Positions 26,694 through 35,214 of a stretch of 64,000 bases of DNA are shown here, one piece after another. This stretch comes from Chromatocurvus sp964613795. Lineage in GTDB: Bacteria; Pseudomonadota; Gammaproteobacteria; Pseudomonadales; Halieaceae. A program made the position numbers and the translations under genes. The stretch's first letter is position 1. Every line of letters starts with the position of its first letter. The notes beneath the pieces are model-generated. The model did not search any database. It was given only the letters and a program-made list of their open reading frames with translations, and was not told the DNA's origin. The stretch is from NCBI GenBank assembly GCA_964613795.1, contig CAZTJR010000004.1, positions 1 through 64,000 of the forward strand, given 5' to 3'.

Positions 26694-28943
26694 GTGCTGA
26701 ACCCACTGACGCGACGCCGTGAGGCGTCGACTGGTGCGCATACTCGCCCTGGCCGCGCCGCGGCCAGGGCGCTGATCGCAGCCCTGCTGCTGTCCGCGCA
26801 GGCTGCCGATGCTGCCCGGGGCGATCGCCCCACCCTGCACGCGGCGCGGTTGGGCAGCGCACCAACGCTCGACGGCAACATTCTCGAGGACGCCGCGTGG
26901 CGCGGCCTGCGGCCGGCAACCGGGTTCCGCCAGATACAGCCCGATGAAGGGGCTCCGGCCTCCCAGCGGACGGAAGTCTTCGTAGGCTATACGGATGACA
27001 CGCTCTATGTCGCGGTTGTCGCCTACGATACGGATCCGGCGGCCATCGTTGCGTCAGACAGTCGCCGCGATGCCTCTCTGGATGACTCGGACAGCTTCCG
27101 CATGATCATCGACGGCTTTCAGGACCGCCAGAATGGCCTGGTCTTCGGCACGAATCCCGCGGCCATTCAGTACGACGGCCAGCTAGTCAAGGAATCGACC
27201 GGCTTCACCAGCGCCAGCGGTTCGGGCTTCAACCTGAACTGGGACGCCCCCTGGGAAGTGGCGGCAACGACCGGCACCTACGGCTGGTCCGCGGAGTTCG
27301 AGATTCCCTTCCGCTCACTGCGCTACGGCGGCGGTGAAGTGCAGGACTGGGGCATCAACTTCCAGCGCAACATCCGCCGTAATAACAACGAAATCGTGTT
27401 CTGGGCACCGCTGGACCGGCAGTTTTCCATTCTGCGCGTGTACGACGCGGGTAATCTCGCCGGTATCGAGCCCCCGCCCCAGCGCAGCCTGCTGGTAACG
27501 CCCTACGCGCTGGGTCGCGCCGGCAAGGGCGAGGGCTTCGATGGCGCCGTTCAGGAGGAGGAATTCGGCGTCGATGTGAAGTACACCCTCACACCCAGCC
27601 TGACGCTGGACCTGACCTACAACACCGACTTCGCGCAGGTGGAAGTGGATGACCAGCAGGTCAACCTGAACCGTTTCAACCTGTTCTTCCCGGAAAAACG
27701 CCCCTTTTTTCTGGAAAATGCCGGCCAGTACACGGTGGGCACACCGCAGGAAGTGGAGTTCTTCTTCAGCCGCAACATCGGCATCGATGCCAACGGAATG
27801 CCCACGCCCATCGTCGGTGGCGCGCGCCTGTCCGGCAAAATCGGGCAGTCCACGAATATCGGGCTCCTGCACATGCGCACGGAGGACGTGCCGGGCGAAG
27901 CACCACAGAATGACTTCTCAGTGGTACGCATGAATCGGGAGCTGGATAACCGCTCGTCCTTCGGCGCCGTCTTCATTAACCGCGAGGGCGATGGCAGCCT
28001 GCGCCCCGCGGGGCAGGACGACTACAACCGTACCTATGGCGTGGACGGCCGCTGGGGTTTCGGCGAGTACGGCACAGTGAGCGGCTGGGCCGGTATGACG
28101 GACACACCGGGGCTCGTCGGTGACGAACACGCCTACAACATCCGTGTCGATTACGACTCGCCGGAGTGGTCGAACAACCTGGCATTCACCGAGGTCTCTG
28201 AGGACTTCAATCCGGAGGTGGGCTTTCTGAGCCGGGACGACTACCGCAAGGTGGAAGGCCGCATTCTCTATCGCTATCGGCCGCGGGACGTTGCCGGCCT
28301 GCTGGAGCTCCGGCCGCACGTTTCCTACCGCGGCTGGTGGGATCTCGAGGGCGAACAGGAATCCGGCTTCCTGCATCTGGACAACCACTTCGAATGGCGC
28401 ACCAGCGCGGAAATCCATACCGGGATGAATTTCACCTACGAGCGCGTCAAGGCCCCCTTCGAACTGGTAGATGGCGTCGAGGTGCCGGTAGGTGAATACG
28501 ACAACTCGGAGGTGCAGCTGGTTTTCATGTCCGACGAGGGCAAATCGCTGTATGCCGAGCTGCGCAGCTTTCACGGCGGCTTCTTTAACGGCGAGCGCGA
28601 TACCCTGCGGCCCACATTGCGCTACCGCATGGGCGAGACTTTCTCCACAGAGCTGGCCTGGAACTACAACCGCATCGACCTGCCGACGGAAGACGGCGCC
28701 TTCACCATCAACGCGGGGCAATTGCGCCTGACCTACTCCTTTACCCCCAAAGTGCTGCTACAGGCGCTTTTCCAGTACGACGACAGAAGCGATCGCGTGG
28801 GCATGAACGTGCGTTTCTCAGTCCTGCAGCAGGCCAATGCCGGGCTCTTCGTGGTGTACAACGAAGTCGACGAAGCGGGCTTTCGCAAGCCGCGACGCGA
28901 GTTCGTCCTCAAGTACAGCCATATTCTGGATGTGCTGCGCTGA
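26694..28943 (+). CDS. Outer-membrane protein with CBM9-like domain and DUF5916-type barrel
   Basis: A 749-residue protein from a GTG start. A signal region (ALIAALLLSAQAADA, about residues 27-41) is followed by a domain like carbohydrate-binding family 9 (about 50-230: ARLGSAPTLDGNILEDAAW, VFVGYTDDTLYVAVVAYD, YGWSAEFEIPFRSLRY). The rest is rich in alternating aromatic strands (FFPEKRPFFLENAGQY, LAWNYNRIDLPTEDG) and looks like an outer-membrane barrel of the DUF5916 group; its end FVLKYSHILDVLR is compatible. Function is unknown for the family. It begins 51 bases after the propeller gene on the same strand, suggesting that both act on the same extracellular substrate. Confidence 0.7.
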   Translation: MLNPLTRRREASTGAHTRPGRAAARALIAALLLSAQAADAARGDRPTLHAARLGSAPTLDGNILEDAAWRGLRPATGFRQIQPDEGAPASQRTEVFVGYTDDTLYVAVVAYDTDPAAIVASDSRRDASLDDSDSFRMIIDGFQDRQNGLVFGTNPAAIQYDGQLVKESTGFTSASGSGFNLNWDAPWEVAATTGTYGWSAEFEIPFRSLRYGGGEVQDWGINFQRNIRRNNNEIVFWAPLDRQFSILRVYDAGNLAGIEPPPQRSLLVTPYALGRAGKGEGFDGAVQEEEFGVDVKYTLTPSLTLDLTYNTDFAQVEVDDQQVNLNRFNLFFPEKRPFFLENAGQYTVGTPQEVEFFFSRNIGIDANGMPTPIVGGARLSGKIGQSTNIGLLHMRTEDVPGEAPQNDFSVVRMNRELDNRSSFGAVFINREGDGSLRPAGQDDYNRTYGVDGRWGFGEYGTVSGWAGMTDTPGLVGDEHAYNIRVDYDSPEWSNNLAFTEVSEDFNPEVGFLSRDDYRKVEGRILYRYRPRDVAGLLELRPHVSYRGWWDLEGEQESGFLHLDNHFEWRTSAEIHTGMNFTYERVKAPFELVDGVEVPVGEYDNSEVQLVFMSDEGKSLYAELRSFHGGFFNGERDTLRPTLRYRMGETFSTELAWNYNRIDLPTEDGAFTINAGQLRLTYSFTPKVLLQALFQYDDRSDRVGMNVRFSVLQQANAGLFVVYNEVDEAGFRKPRREFVLKYSHILDVLR

Positions 28944-28969
28944 AGCGTCCTCTCCCGTCACAGAAAACC

Positions 28970-28986
28970 GCGGGCACAACGCCCGC
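28970..28986 (+). terminator. Short GC stem-loop after the barrel gene
   Basis: GCGGGC at 28970-28975 and GCCCGC at 28981-28986, loop ACAAC, 27 bases after the stop of the barrel gene and just before the sigma-28 promoter of the chemotaxis operon. There is no T-run, so it may stop transcription only weakly. Confidence 0.35.
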
Positions 28987-28991
28987 AGGCC

Positions 28992-29018
28992 TCAAGAAAT
29001 CCGGCACCCTGCCGATAT
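28992..29018 (+). promoter_or_regulatory. Sigma-28 (FliA) promoter of the chemotaxis operon
   Basis: TCAAGAAA at 28992-28999, an 11-base spacer, then GCCGATAT at 29011-29018. The FliA consensus is TAAAGTTT, 11 bases, GCCGATAA, so the -10 box matches at seven of eight positions and the spacing is exact. It lies about 70 bases upstream of cheY and faces it. The fliA gene is in the same window (41290-42024). Transcription should start near 29025. Confidence 0.85.
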
Positions 29019-29089
29019 CTATGTAGCGGCCTGAGAAAGGCATCAAAGGTGCTTCAGGCTGATCACAGGAACCAGCAAGGAATCGTATC

Positions 29090-29467
29090 GTGGCACGGAT
29101 ATTGACTGTCGATGACTCCAATTCACTGCGACGCATGGTGGCATTCACACTGAAACAGGCCGGACACGATGTGGTCCAGGCGATCGACGGGCGCGACGGG
29201 CTCGTGAAGGCGCAGGAGCAGACCATCGACCTCGCCCTGGTGGATGTGAACATGCCAGCCATGGGCGGCATCGAAATGGTGACGGCGATGCGGAAATTGC
29301 CGGCCTATGCGAACACGCCTATCCTGATGCTGACCACCGAGTCGAGCGACGATAAAAAACAGGAGGGCCGCAGGGCCGGTGCCACCGGATGGATCGTCAA
29401 GCCTTTCAGCCCCGAGCAGTTGCTGGGTATTGTGGAAAAAGTGCTCGGCAACACCAGCGCAGCATGA
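29090..29467 (+). CDS. cheY: CheY-like chemotaxis response regulator
   Basis: A 125-residue single receiver: acidic pair in ILTVDDSNSLRRM, acceptor Asp in LALVDVNMPAMGG (about residue 53), the threonine switch in MLTTESSDD and the lysine in IVKPFSPEQ. This sequence type is common in che operons of polar flagellates and alphaproteobacteria and differs from the CheY2 at 40846-41238, which has the motor-binding enterobacterial-like sequence FSTMRRIVKNQL. It is the first gene of the sigma-28 operon, 10 bases before cheW. Whether it binds the motor or acts as a phosphate sink cannot be decided from sequence. The GTG start at 29090 follows AGCAAGGAAT. Confidence 0.88.
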   Translation: MARILTVDDSNSLRRMVAFTLKQAGHDVVQAIDGRDGLVKAQEQTIDLALVDVNMPAMGGIEMVTAMRKLPAYANTPILMLTTESSDDKKQEGRRAGATGWIVKPFSPEQLLGIVEKVLGNTSAA

Positions 29468-29477
29468 GGCAAGCGGC

Positions 29478-30014
29478 ATGAATCCAGGGGAGACCTTCGG
29501 CATCGGCAGCAACGGCGATACCACGAACCAGTATCTGACCTTCATCCTCGATGGCGAGGAATACGGCATCGATATACTGCGGGTTCAGGAAATACGTGGC
29601 TGGAGCAAAACCCGTCCCATCCCCAACTCGCCATCCTGGCTTAAAGGCATTATCGATCTCCGGGGCAGCATTGTGCCCATCGTCGACCTGCGCGAGCGCT
29701 TCGGGCTTGAATCGATTGACTACGGGCCCACGACGGTGGTGATTGTGGTGCGCTTTCACAGCGACAGGAATACCGATCAGCGTGATATGGGCGTTGTGGT
29801 GGACGCCGTCTCGGAAGTGTACAGCGTTGACCCGAAATCCGTTAAGCCTGCGCCCAACGTCTGTGGCGCGATTGACGAGCAGCTGATCGACGGCATAGCC
29901 ATGATCAACGAAAAGATCATTATGCTGCTTGATATGGATCGCCTGCGGGCGGGCGTTCTCGCAGCGCCCATACCGAAGCGTCCAGATAATACGCAGCGGG
30001 AGTCACAGGCATGA
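29478..30014 (+). CDS. cheW: Chemotaxis adaptor CheW (plus-strand operon)
   Basis: A 178-residue CheW-domain adaptor that links chemoreceptors to the CheA kinase. The first half has YLTFILDGEEYGIDILRVQEI and the adjacent RPIPNSPSWLKGIIDLRGSIVPIVDLR, the classical CheW core; the second half has DMGVVVDAVSEVYSV and MINEKIIMLLDMDRL. A tail of about 20 residues with several prolines and glutamines follows. ATG at 29478 is preceded by GAGGCAAGC. Its last codon overlaps the receptor gene by four bases (ATGA). It is one of two cheW genes here; the other is at 35987-36514 beside motD. Confidence 0.92.
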   Translation: MNPGETFGIGSNGDTTNQYLTFILDGEEYGIDILRVQEIRGWSKTRPIPNSPSWLKGIIDLRGSIVPIVDLRERFGLESIDYGPTTVVIVVRFHSDRNTDQRDMGVVVDAVSEVYSVDPKSVKPAPNVCGAIDEQLIDGIAMINEKIIMLLDMDRLRAGVLAAPIPKRPDNTQRESQA

Positions 30015-32476
30015 ACATCAGCACGACGTTCGATACGCCTGACAGCAAGGATGTGCTCGACCCCGACATCCTTGAAGAAAGCTTCGCCATTCTCGAACCC
30101 TATGGGGAACGCATGGTGTCCCGCTTCTACGAGAAGCTGTTCGAGGACTACCCCTCGGTGAGACCGCTGTTCGCCAACACGACGGTATCCCGGCAGCAAG
30201 CCAAGCTGTTCGGTGCGCTCAAGCTCGTGGTCAACAGCCTGCGTGAACCCGAAAAGCTGCATCAGACACTGCAGGAGCTGGGCAGCCGGCATCAGCTTTA
30301 TGGCGCGGAGCCGCTTCACTACGACGCCGTGGCCTCGACGCTGCTCGACGCCATGGCGGAAACCGCGGGTGGCGCATGGAACAACCAGTACGAGACCGCC
30401 TGGCGCGACGCGCTGCACCTTATTGGTGATGTGATGCTGAGCGCCTACCGGCCCACCGATAAGGTTCTGCCGACAATCGATAACAAGACGCCAGATCCAG
30501 CACCCACAGCAGGGGAAGACAGCCGTATGAATGACACGACAGTACTGCACGACGCGATGATGCAGTCGGCCATCGACAATGCCATGACCGCCTTCATGAT
30601 AGAGGATCGCGACAGCAACATTATTTACGCCAACCACGCGGCCATTGACATGATGCGCAGGCACGAAGCCGTCATACGCGACACCTACCGCGGTTTCGAT
30701 GCCGACAAGATGATCGGCAGCCGCATCGACATGTTCCATACCGACACCGACCCTCAGCGGCGCATCCCTGACGACCCCAGGAAGATGCCCTGGAAGACCG
30801 ATATCAGCATTGGTCCACTGCGCCTCAGCCTCCACGTGACCGCCAACATCAGCCCCGCCGGCGAACACGTCGGAAACACGCTGGAACTGACGGATGTCAC
30901 CGAAAAGCGGCAGCACGAAATGGAGATGGCCCGCCTGAGTTCCGCTCTCGAAAGCGTGCAGACCAACATCATGATGTGTGACACGGATCTGAACATCGTC
31001 TATGCCAACCCGGCAGTGGAGGCAATGTTCAGGCGGCGCGCGCCGGAAATGCGGCAGCGCTTCCCGGGTTTCGAGCCCGACAGGCTTATCGGCCAGAACA
31101 TCGACCAGTTCCACAAGAACCCGGCCCACCAGCGCGTCATGCTGCGCGATGCCAGCCGCATGCCCGCCAGGGCGCAGATGGAGATCACTGGCATTGAGCT
31201 AGAGGTCAACGCCACCATGATCCAGGGCCCCGACGGCGAGGACATGGGCAACGTGGTCGAGTGGAAAGACATCACCCAGATGAAGGAAATCCGCGACGTG
31301 ATCTCTGCCGCTGCACGCGGCGATTTCTCCGGCAGAATCGACGCCGATGATTACGAGAGCTTTTTCAAGGAAGTGGGCGAGCTGCTTAACAGCCTGATGA
31401 GCGTCAGCGAACAGAGCCTGACGGATGTGGCCACGGTCATCCAGGGGCTCGCCGAGGGCGACCTGACGCGGACCATCAATCGGGACTATGACGGTCTCTT
31501 CGGCACGCTGAAGGATGACGTCAACACCACCGTACTCAACCTGCGCAACATGATAGGGCAGATCCGCGAAGGCGCTCTGAGCATCAGCTCATCCGCCTCG
31601 GAAATCTCACAGGGCAATATTGATCTGTCCCAGCGCACCGAGGAACAGGCCTCGTCACTGGAAGAAACCGCGTCAAGCATGGAACAGATGACATCCGCCG
31701 TCCGATCCAGCGCCGACAACGCACGCCAGGCCAACCAGCTGTCGGCCAGTGCCCGCGAAGAGGCCGAGAAAGGTGGACACGTGGTCAGCCAGGCCGTCTC
31801 CGCTATGGCGGAAATCAACAAATCCTCGGGCAAGATCTCCGAGATCATTGGCGTCATTGATGAAATCGCCTTCCAGACCAACCTGCTGGCGTTGAACGCG
31901 GCGGTGGAAGCGGCACGGGCCGGCGAGCAGGGTCGCGGGTTTGCAGTGGTCGCCGCCGAAGTCCGCAATCTGGCGCAGCGCAGCGCGCAGGCTGCCAAGG
32001 AAATCAAGACCCTGATCAAGGACAGCGTCAGCAAGGTGGAAGATGGCACAAGGCTGGTGGATGACTCCGGCACGACGCTCGAGGAGATCGTTACCGCAGT
32101 CAAGAAAGTGAGCGATATCATCGCGGAAATCGCCGCGGCGGGCCAGGAGCAGTCGAGCGGGATAGAGCAGGTCAACAAGGCCATCACACAGCTGGATGAA
32201 GTCACGCAGCAGAACGCGGCACTGGTTGAGGAGGCTGCCGCGGCGTCGAAATCGATGGATGATCAATCCCGCTCACTGCAGGAGCTGGTGTCCATCTTTG
32301 AGGTTGGCGATGACATCAATACCGCCCCGGCGGCCCCGCGCGTGCAACAGCCCGCGGCACCTGTCGGCAACAAAGCCAGGCGTCGCGCCAGCAGCCAGCC
32401 GCAGCGTCAAGTCGCGACGCCGCTGCGCCAGCGTCAGCGGTCGAACGAGGACACCGAAGACTGGGAAGAGTTCTGA
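30011..32476 (+). CDS. Globin-coupled soluble chemoreceptor with two PAS domains
   Basis: An 821-residue methyl-accepting protein without membrane segments. Residues about 15-150 form a bacterial globin: MVSRFYEKLFEDYPSVRPLF with the CD-corner Phe54, and SRHQLYGAEPLHY with proximal heme ligand His94. Two PAS domains follow (about 175-300 and 305-425), each starting near a DxxxNIIYAN or DLNIVYAN strand and ending in a DVTEK/DITQ-type helix. Then HAMP-like repeats (AARGDFSGRID, LAEGDLTRTIN) and the signalling domain (about 515-765) with hairpin tip AFQTNLLALNAAVEAARAGEQGRGF. It ends in DWEEF, an xWxxF docking pentapeptide for CheR/CheB. A role in sensing O2 or another heme ligand is inferred. 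Overlaps cheW by four bases. Confidence 0.9.
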   Translation: MNISTTFDTPDSKDVLDPDILEESFAILEPYGERMVSRFYEKLFEDYPSVRPLFANTTVSRQQAKLFGALKLVVNSLREPEKLHQTLQELGSRHQLYGAEPLHYDAVASTLLDAMAETAGGAWNNQYETAWRDALHLIGDVMLSAYRPTDKVLPTIDNKTPDPAPTAGEDSRMNDTTVLHDAMMQSAIDNAMTAFMIEDRDSNIIYANHAAIDMMRRHEAVIRDTYRGFDADKMIGSRIDMFHTDTDPQRRIPDDPRKMPWKTDISIGPLRLSLHVTANISPAGEHVGNTLELTDVTEKRQHEMEMARLSSALESVQTNIMMCDTDLNIVYANPAVEAMFRRRAPEMRQRFPGFEPDRLIGQNIDQFHKNPAHQRVMLRDASRMPARAQMEITGIELEVNATMIQGPDGEDMGNVVEWKDITQMKEIRDVISAAARGDFSGRIDADDYESFFKEVGELLNSLMSVSEQSLTDVATVIQGLAEGDLTRTINRDYDGLFGTLKDDVNTTVLNLRNMIGQIREGALSISSSASEISQGNIDLSQRTEEQASSLEETASSMEQMTSAVRSSADNARQANQLSASAREEAEKGGHVVSQAVSAMAEINKSSGKISEIIGVIDEIAFQTNLLALNAAVEAARAGEQGRGFAVVAAEVRNLAQRSAQAAKEIKTLIKDSVSKVEDGTRLVDDSGTTLEEIVTAVKKVSDIIAEIAAAGQEQSSGIEQVNKAITQLDEVTQQNAALVEEAAAASKSMDDQSRSLQELVSIFEVGDDINTAPAAPRVQQPAAPVGNKARRRASSQPQRQVATPLRQRQRSNEDTEDWEEF

Positions 32477-32511
32477 GCGCGAGAGGCCAATAATCCACAC
32501 GGGCTGGCTAA

Positions 32512-33447
32512 ATGGTTACACCAGAATACTCCAGCGTTCAAGCGAGTGATAACAGCGTGGCGATAGCAGACGAGACAAGACAGTCGGGACAGCCGGAGCG
32601 GGCCGCCGGCCCGCGGCCCGCGGCCCGCGAGAGCGAGTTCCGCCTCACGGACAGCGACTTCAGTTTTATCAAGCAGTTCATTGCCACCCAGGCCGGCATA
32701 GAGCTCAGCGAAGCCAAGCGCAACCTGGTCTACAGCCGGCTGGTGCGCCGTCTGCGCGCACTCCAGCTACCCAGCTTCAGCGCCTACTGCCACTATCTCG
32801 AGAGTGGCGATGAGGAAGAGCTGGAGCACTGTGTCAACGCGCTGACCACCAATCTCACCTCCTTTTTCCGGGAAGCGCACCATTTCGACTTTCTGCAGCG
32901 CGAACTGTTGCCGGCACTCATGCGTGACAAGCCAGACAAAGAGCTGCGTGTCTGGTCGGCGGGCTGCTCTACCGGCGAGGAACCCTACTCCATCGCCATG
33001 GTACTGGCCGAAAACCTGCCGGACGACTGGAAGATCCGGGTGCTGGCCACCGATCTCGACAGTTCGGTGGTGGCCACCGGTGAGGCGGGCCAGTACACGC
33101 TGGAGCGTATTACCGGCATCAGCGAGGCGCGCCGCAGGCGCTGGTTTCTGCGCGGCAAAGGCGATAATGCGGGCCAGGTAAAGGTGCGTAAGGAGATTCG
33201 CGACATGATCACCTTCAAGCGACTCAACCTGCAGAACAACTGGCCGATGAGGCAGCGCTTCGACATCATTTTCTGCCGCAACGTGGTTATCTACTTCAGC
33301 AAGGATACCCAGCGCGCGCTGTTTGATCGCTTTGCAGAGCAGATGACGCCGGGGGGGCACCTGTTCATCGGACATTCGGAGACCCTGTACAAAGTCAGTG
33401 ATCGTTTCAAGCTGCTCGGAAGCACCGTCTATCAGCGAGTGAAATAG
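32512..33447 (+). CDS. cheR: Chemotaxis receptor methyltransferase CheR
   Basis: A 311-residue S-adenosylmethionine-dependent enzyme that methylates glutamates of chemoreceptors. A variable N-terminal tail (about 45 residues, rich in Arg, Ala and Pro) precedes the helical domain (DFSFIKQFIATQAGIELSEAKR, VYSRLVRRLRAL). The catalytic domain has NLTSFFREAHHFDFL, the SAM-binding SAGCSTGEEPYSIAM and ATDLDSSVV, IIFCRNVVIYFS and HLFIGHSETL. It is the only cheR in the window and follows a receptor ending in the CheR-docking pentapeptide DWEEF. Spacing to the receptor gene is 35 bases and to cheD 10 bases. Confidence 0.95.
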   Translation: MVTPEYSSVQASDNSVAIADETRQSGQPERAAGPRPAARESEFRLTDSDFSFIKQFIATQAGIELSEAKRNLVYSRLVRRLRALQLPSFSAYCHYLESGDEEELEHCVNALTTNLTSFFREAHHFDFLQRELLPALMRDKPDKELRVWSAGCSTGEEPYSIAMVLAENLPDDWKIRVLATDLDSSVVATGEAGQYTLERITGISEARRRRWFLRGKGDNAGQVKVRKEIRDMITFKRLNLQNNWPMRQRFDIIFCRNVVIYFSKDTQRALFDRFAEQMTPGGHLFIGHSETLYKVSDRFKLLGSTVYQRVK

Positions 33448-33457
33448 GGCAGCGGGC

Positions 33458-34102
33458 ATGGGATTCCTGCACCCCCACCGCGCCGATGTACCGGAGTCTC
33501 CAAAGCCTCTGCCGGGCTTTGAGCACGTCAAACGCTACTGGGATCCGTCGCGACACATGCATGTGGCAAAGCTCCTCCCCGGCGAATACTACATTTCGCT
33601 GCGCGGCGAGATGATCACCACCGTTCTCGGCTCCTGTATTTCTGCCTGCATTCGCGATCGCAAGCTTGGCATTGGCGGCATGAACCATTTCATGCTGCCA
33701 GACAGCGCCCACCTGGACGACTGGGGCGGCAGCTCCAGCTCTGCCCGCTACGGCAGTTATGCGATGGAAAAGCTGATCAACGAGATCCTCAAGGCCGGAG
33801 GGCGCCGCGAAAACCTGGAGGTCAAGGCCTTTGGTGGCGGCAGGATTGTTTCCTCAATGACAGACGTAGGCCGCAAGAACATTGCTTTCCTCCACAAATT
33901 TCTGCAAATTGAGGAGCTTAAGCTAATCGCGGAAGATCTGGGCAGCCTGTATCCTCGCAAGGTCAACTACTACCCTGACAGCGGTCGCGCGCAGGTCAAG
34001 AAACTGCGCTCCATACATAATGACACGATCGTGCAGCGCGAAAGCCAGTACATGGACGAACTGGTGGAAACCCCCGTGCAGGGCAACATCGAACTTTTCT
34101 GA
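33458..34102 (+). CDS. cheD: Chemoreceptor glutamine deamidase CheD
   Basis: A 214-residue deamidase acting on glutamines of chemoreceptors and thus tuning adaptation. The catalytic cysteine is in TTVLGSCISACIRD, the histidine in GGMNHFMLP, and the third element is in EVKAFGGGRIVSSM. The C-terminal part (KLRSIHNDTIVQRESQYMDEL) is typical of proteobacterial CheD. The protein ends GNIELF, very like the GSIDLF end of the small protein two genes downstream. ATG at 33458 lies 10 bases after cheR; cheB starts 17 bases after its stop. Confidence 0.93.
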   Translation: MGFLHPHRADVPESPKPLPGFEHVKRYWDPSRHMHVAKLLPGEYYISLRGEMITTVLGSCISACIRDRKLGIGGMNHFMLPDSAHLDDWGGSSSSARYGSYAMEKLINEILKAGGRRENLEVKAFGGGRIVSSMTDVGRKNIAFLHKFLQIEELKLIAEDLGSLYPRKVNYYPDSGRAQVKKLRSIHNDTIVQRESQYMDELVETPVQGNIELF

Positions 34103-34119
34103 TAACAGGTTTCGGGTAG

Positions 34120-35205
34120 ATGGCAGAAAAAATTCGTGTTCTGGTGGTGGATGATTCGGCACTCATCCGTCGCCTCCTCACAGATATGCTCAACAGCGCG
34201 CCCGACATCGACGTCGTAGGAACCGCCCCCGACCCCTTTATTGCCAGGGACAAGATCAAGAGTCTGGAGCCGGACGTCCTGACCCTCGATATCGAAATGC
34301 CGCGCATGGACGGTATCACCTTCCTTCGCAACCTCATGCGTCTGCGGCCAATGCCCGTTGTCATGGTATCAACCCTGACCGAGCAGGGCGCCGAAGTCAC
34401 CCTTGAGGCACTGGAACTGGGTGCTGTGGATTTCGTGACCAAGCCGAAGATGGATGTGAGCCGGGCGCTCACTGATTACGTCGATGAGCTGACCGCAAAA
34501 GTGAGGGCGGCATCGGTGGCCAGGGTCAGGCGCCTGGCCTCGCTCAACGCACCAGCGCCGACACACTCCTCAGATGCCGTGATACCCCGGCGACCACCCC
34601 AGCACCTTCGCACCACGGACCAGATTATTGCCATCGGCGCCTCGACCGGTGGCACTGAGGCCATCAAGACAGTGTTGATGGCGATGCCGCGCGACGCACC
34701 GGGTATCGTGATTGCCCAGCATATCCCCCCCGGCTTCAGCACCGCGTTCGCTGAACGCATGAACCGGGTGACCCCGCTCAATGTGAAAGAAGCCGAGGAT
34801 GGCGACGTCGTCATACCCGGTCATGCCTATGTTGCACCGGGAGACTGGCACCTGATGCTGGTTCGCGACGGCGCCCGCTATGTCTGCAGATTGAGCCAGG
34901 GTGAGCCGGTCAATCGTCACCGGCCCAGCGTGGATGTTCTGTTCCGCTCGGTACTGCAGTCCGCCGGGATCAACGCCGTCGCCGCGCTACTCACGGGCAT
35001 GGGCGCGGACGGTGCGGCGGGCCTTCTGGAAATGCGCGAGGCCGGACTGCACACCGTCGCACAGGACGAGCAGAGCAGTGTGGTATGGGGCATGCCGGGA
35101 GAAGCCGTCAAACGTGGCGCGGCCAGCGAAGTGGCCGCGCTAGATCAGGTCGCGCGGCATTTGCTCGAGGCGGTGTGGAAACAGCCCCGAGCGATGTCAC
35201 GATGA
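34120..35205 (+). CDS. cheB: Chemotaxis methylesterase CheB
   Basis: A 361-residue receptor methylesterase and deamidase regulated by phosphorylation from CheA. The receiver (about 1-125) has VLVVDDSALIRRLL and the acceptor Asp in LTLDIEMPRMDG. A linker (about 130-165) leads to the esterase domain with catalytic Ser in AIGASTGGTEAI, His in QHIPPGFSTAFAERMN and Asp in LTGMGADGAAG. It balances CheR in the same operon. The TTG or ATG choice is simple here: the ATG at 34120 begins close to the conserved receiver start. Stop and next start are separated by 9 bases. Confidence 0.95.
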   Translation: MAEKIRVLVVDDSALIRRLLTDMLNSAPDIDVVGTAPDPFIARDKIKSLEPDVLTLDIEMPRMDGITFLRNLMRLRPMPVVMVSTLTEQGAEVTLEALELGAVDFVTKPKMDVSRALTDYVDELTAKVRAASVARVRRLASLNAPAPTHSSDAVIPRRPPQHLRTTDQIIAIGASTGGTEAIKTVLMAMPRDAPGIVIAQHIPPGFSTAFAERMNRVTPLNVKEAEDGDVVIPGHAYVAPGDWHLMLVRDGARYVCRLSQGEPVNRHRPSVDVLFRSVLQSAGINAVAALLTGMGADGAAGLLEMREAGLHTVAQDEQSSVVWGMPGEAVKRGAASEVAALDQVARHLLEAVWKQPRAMSR

Positions 35206-35214
35206 TGGTCAGCC

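Noticed and set aside
29777..31129. 450-codon minus-strand frame over cheW and the globin receptor
   Set aside because: Both plus-strand proteins have diagnostic motifs across the same bases.
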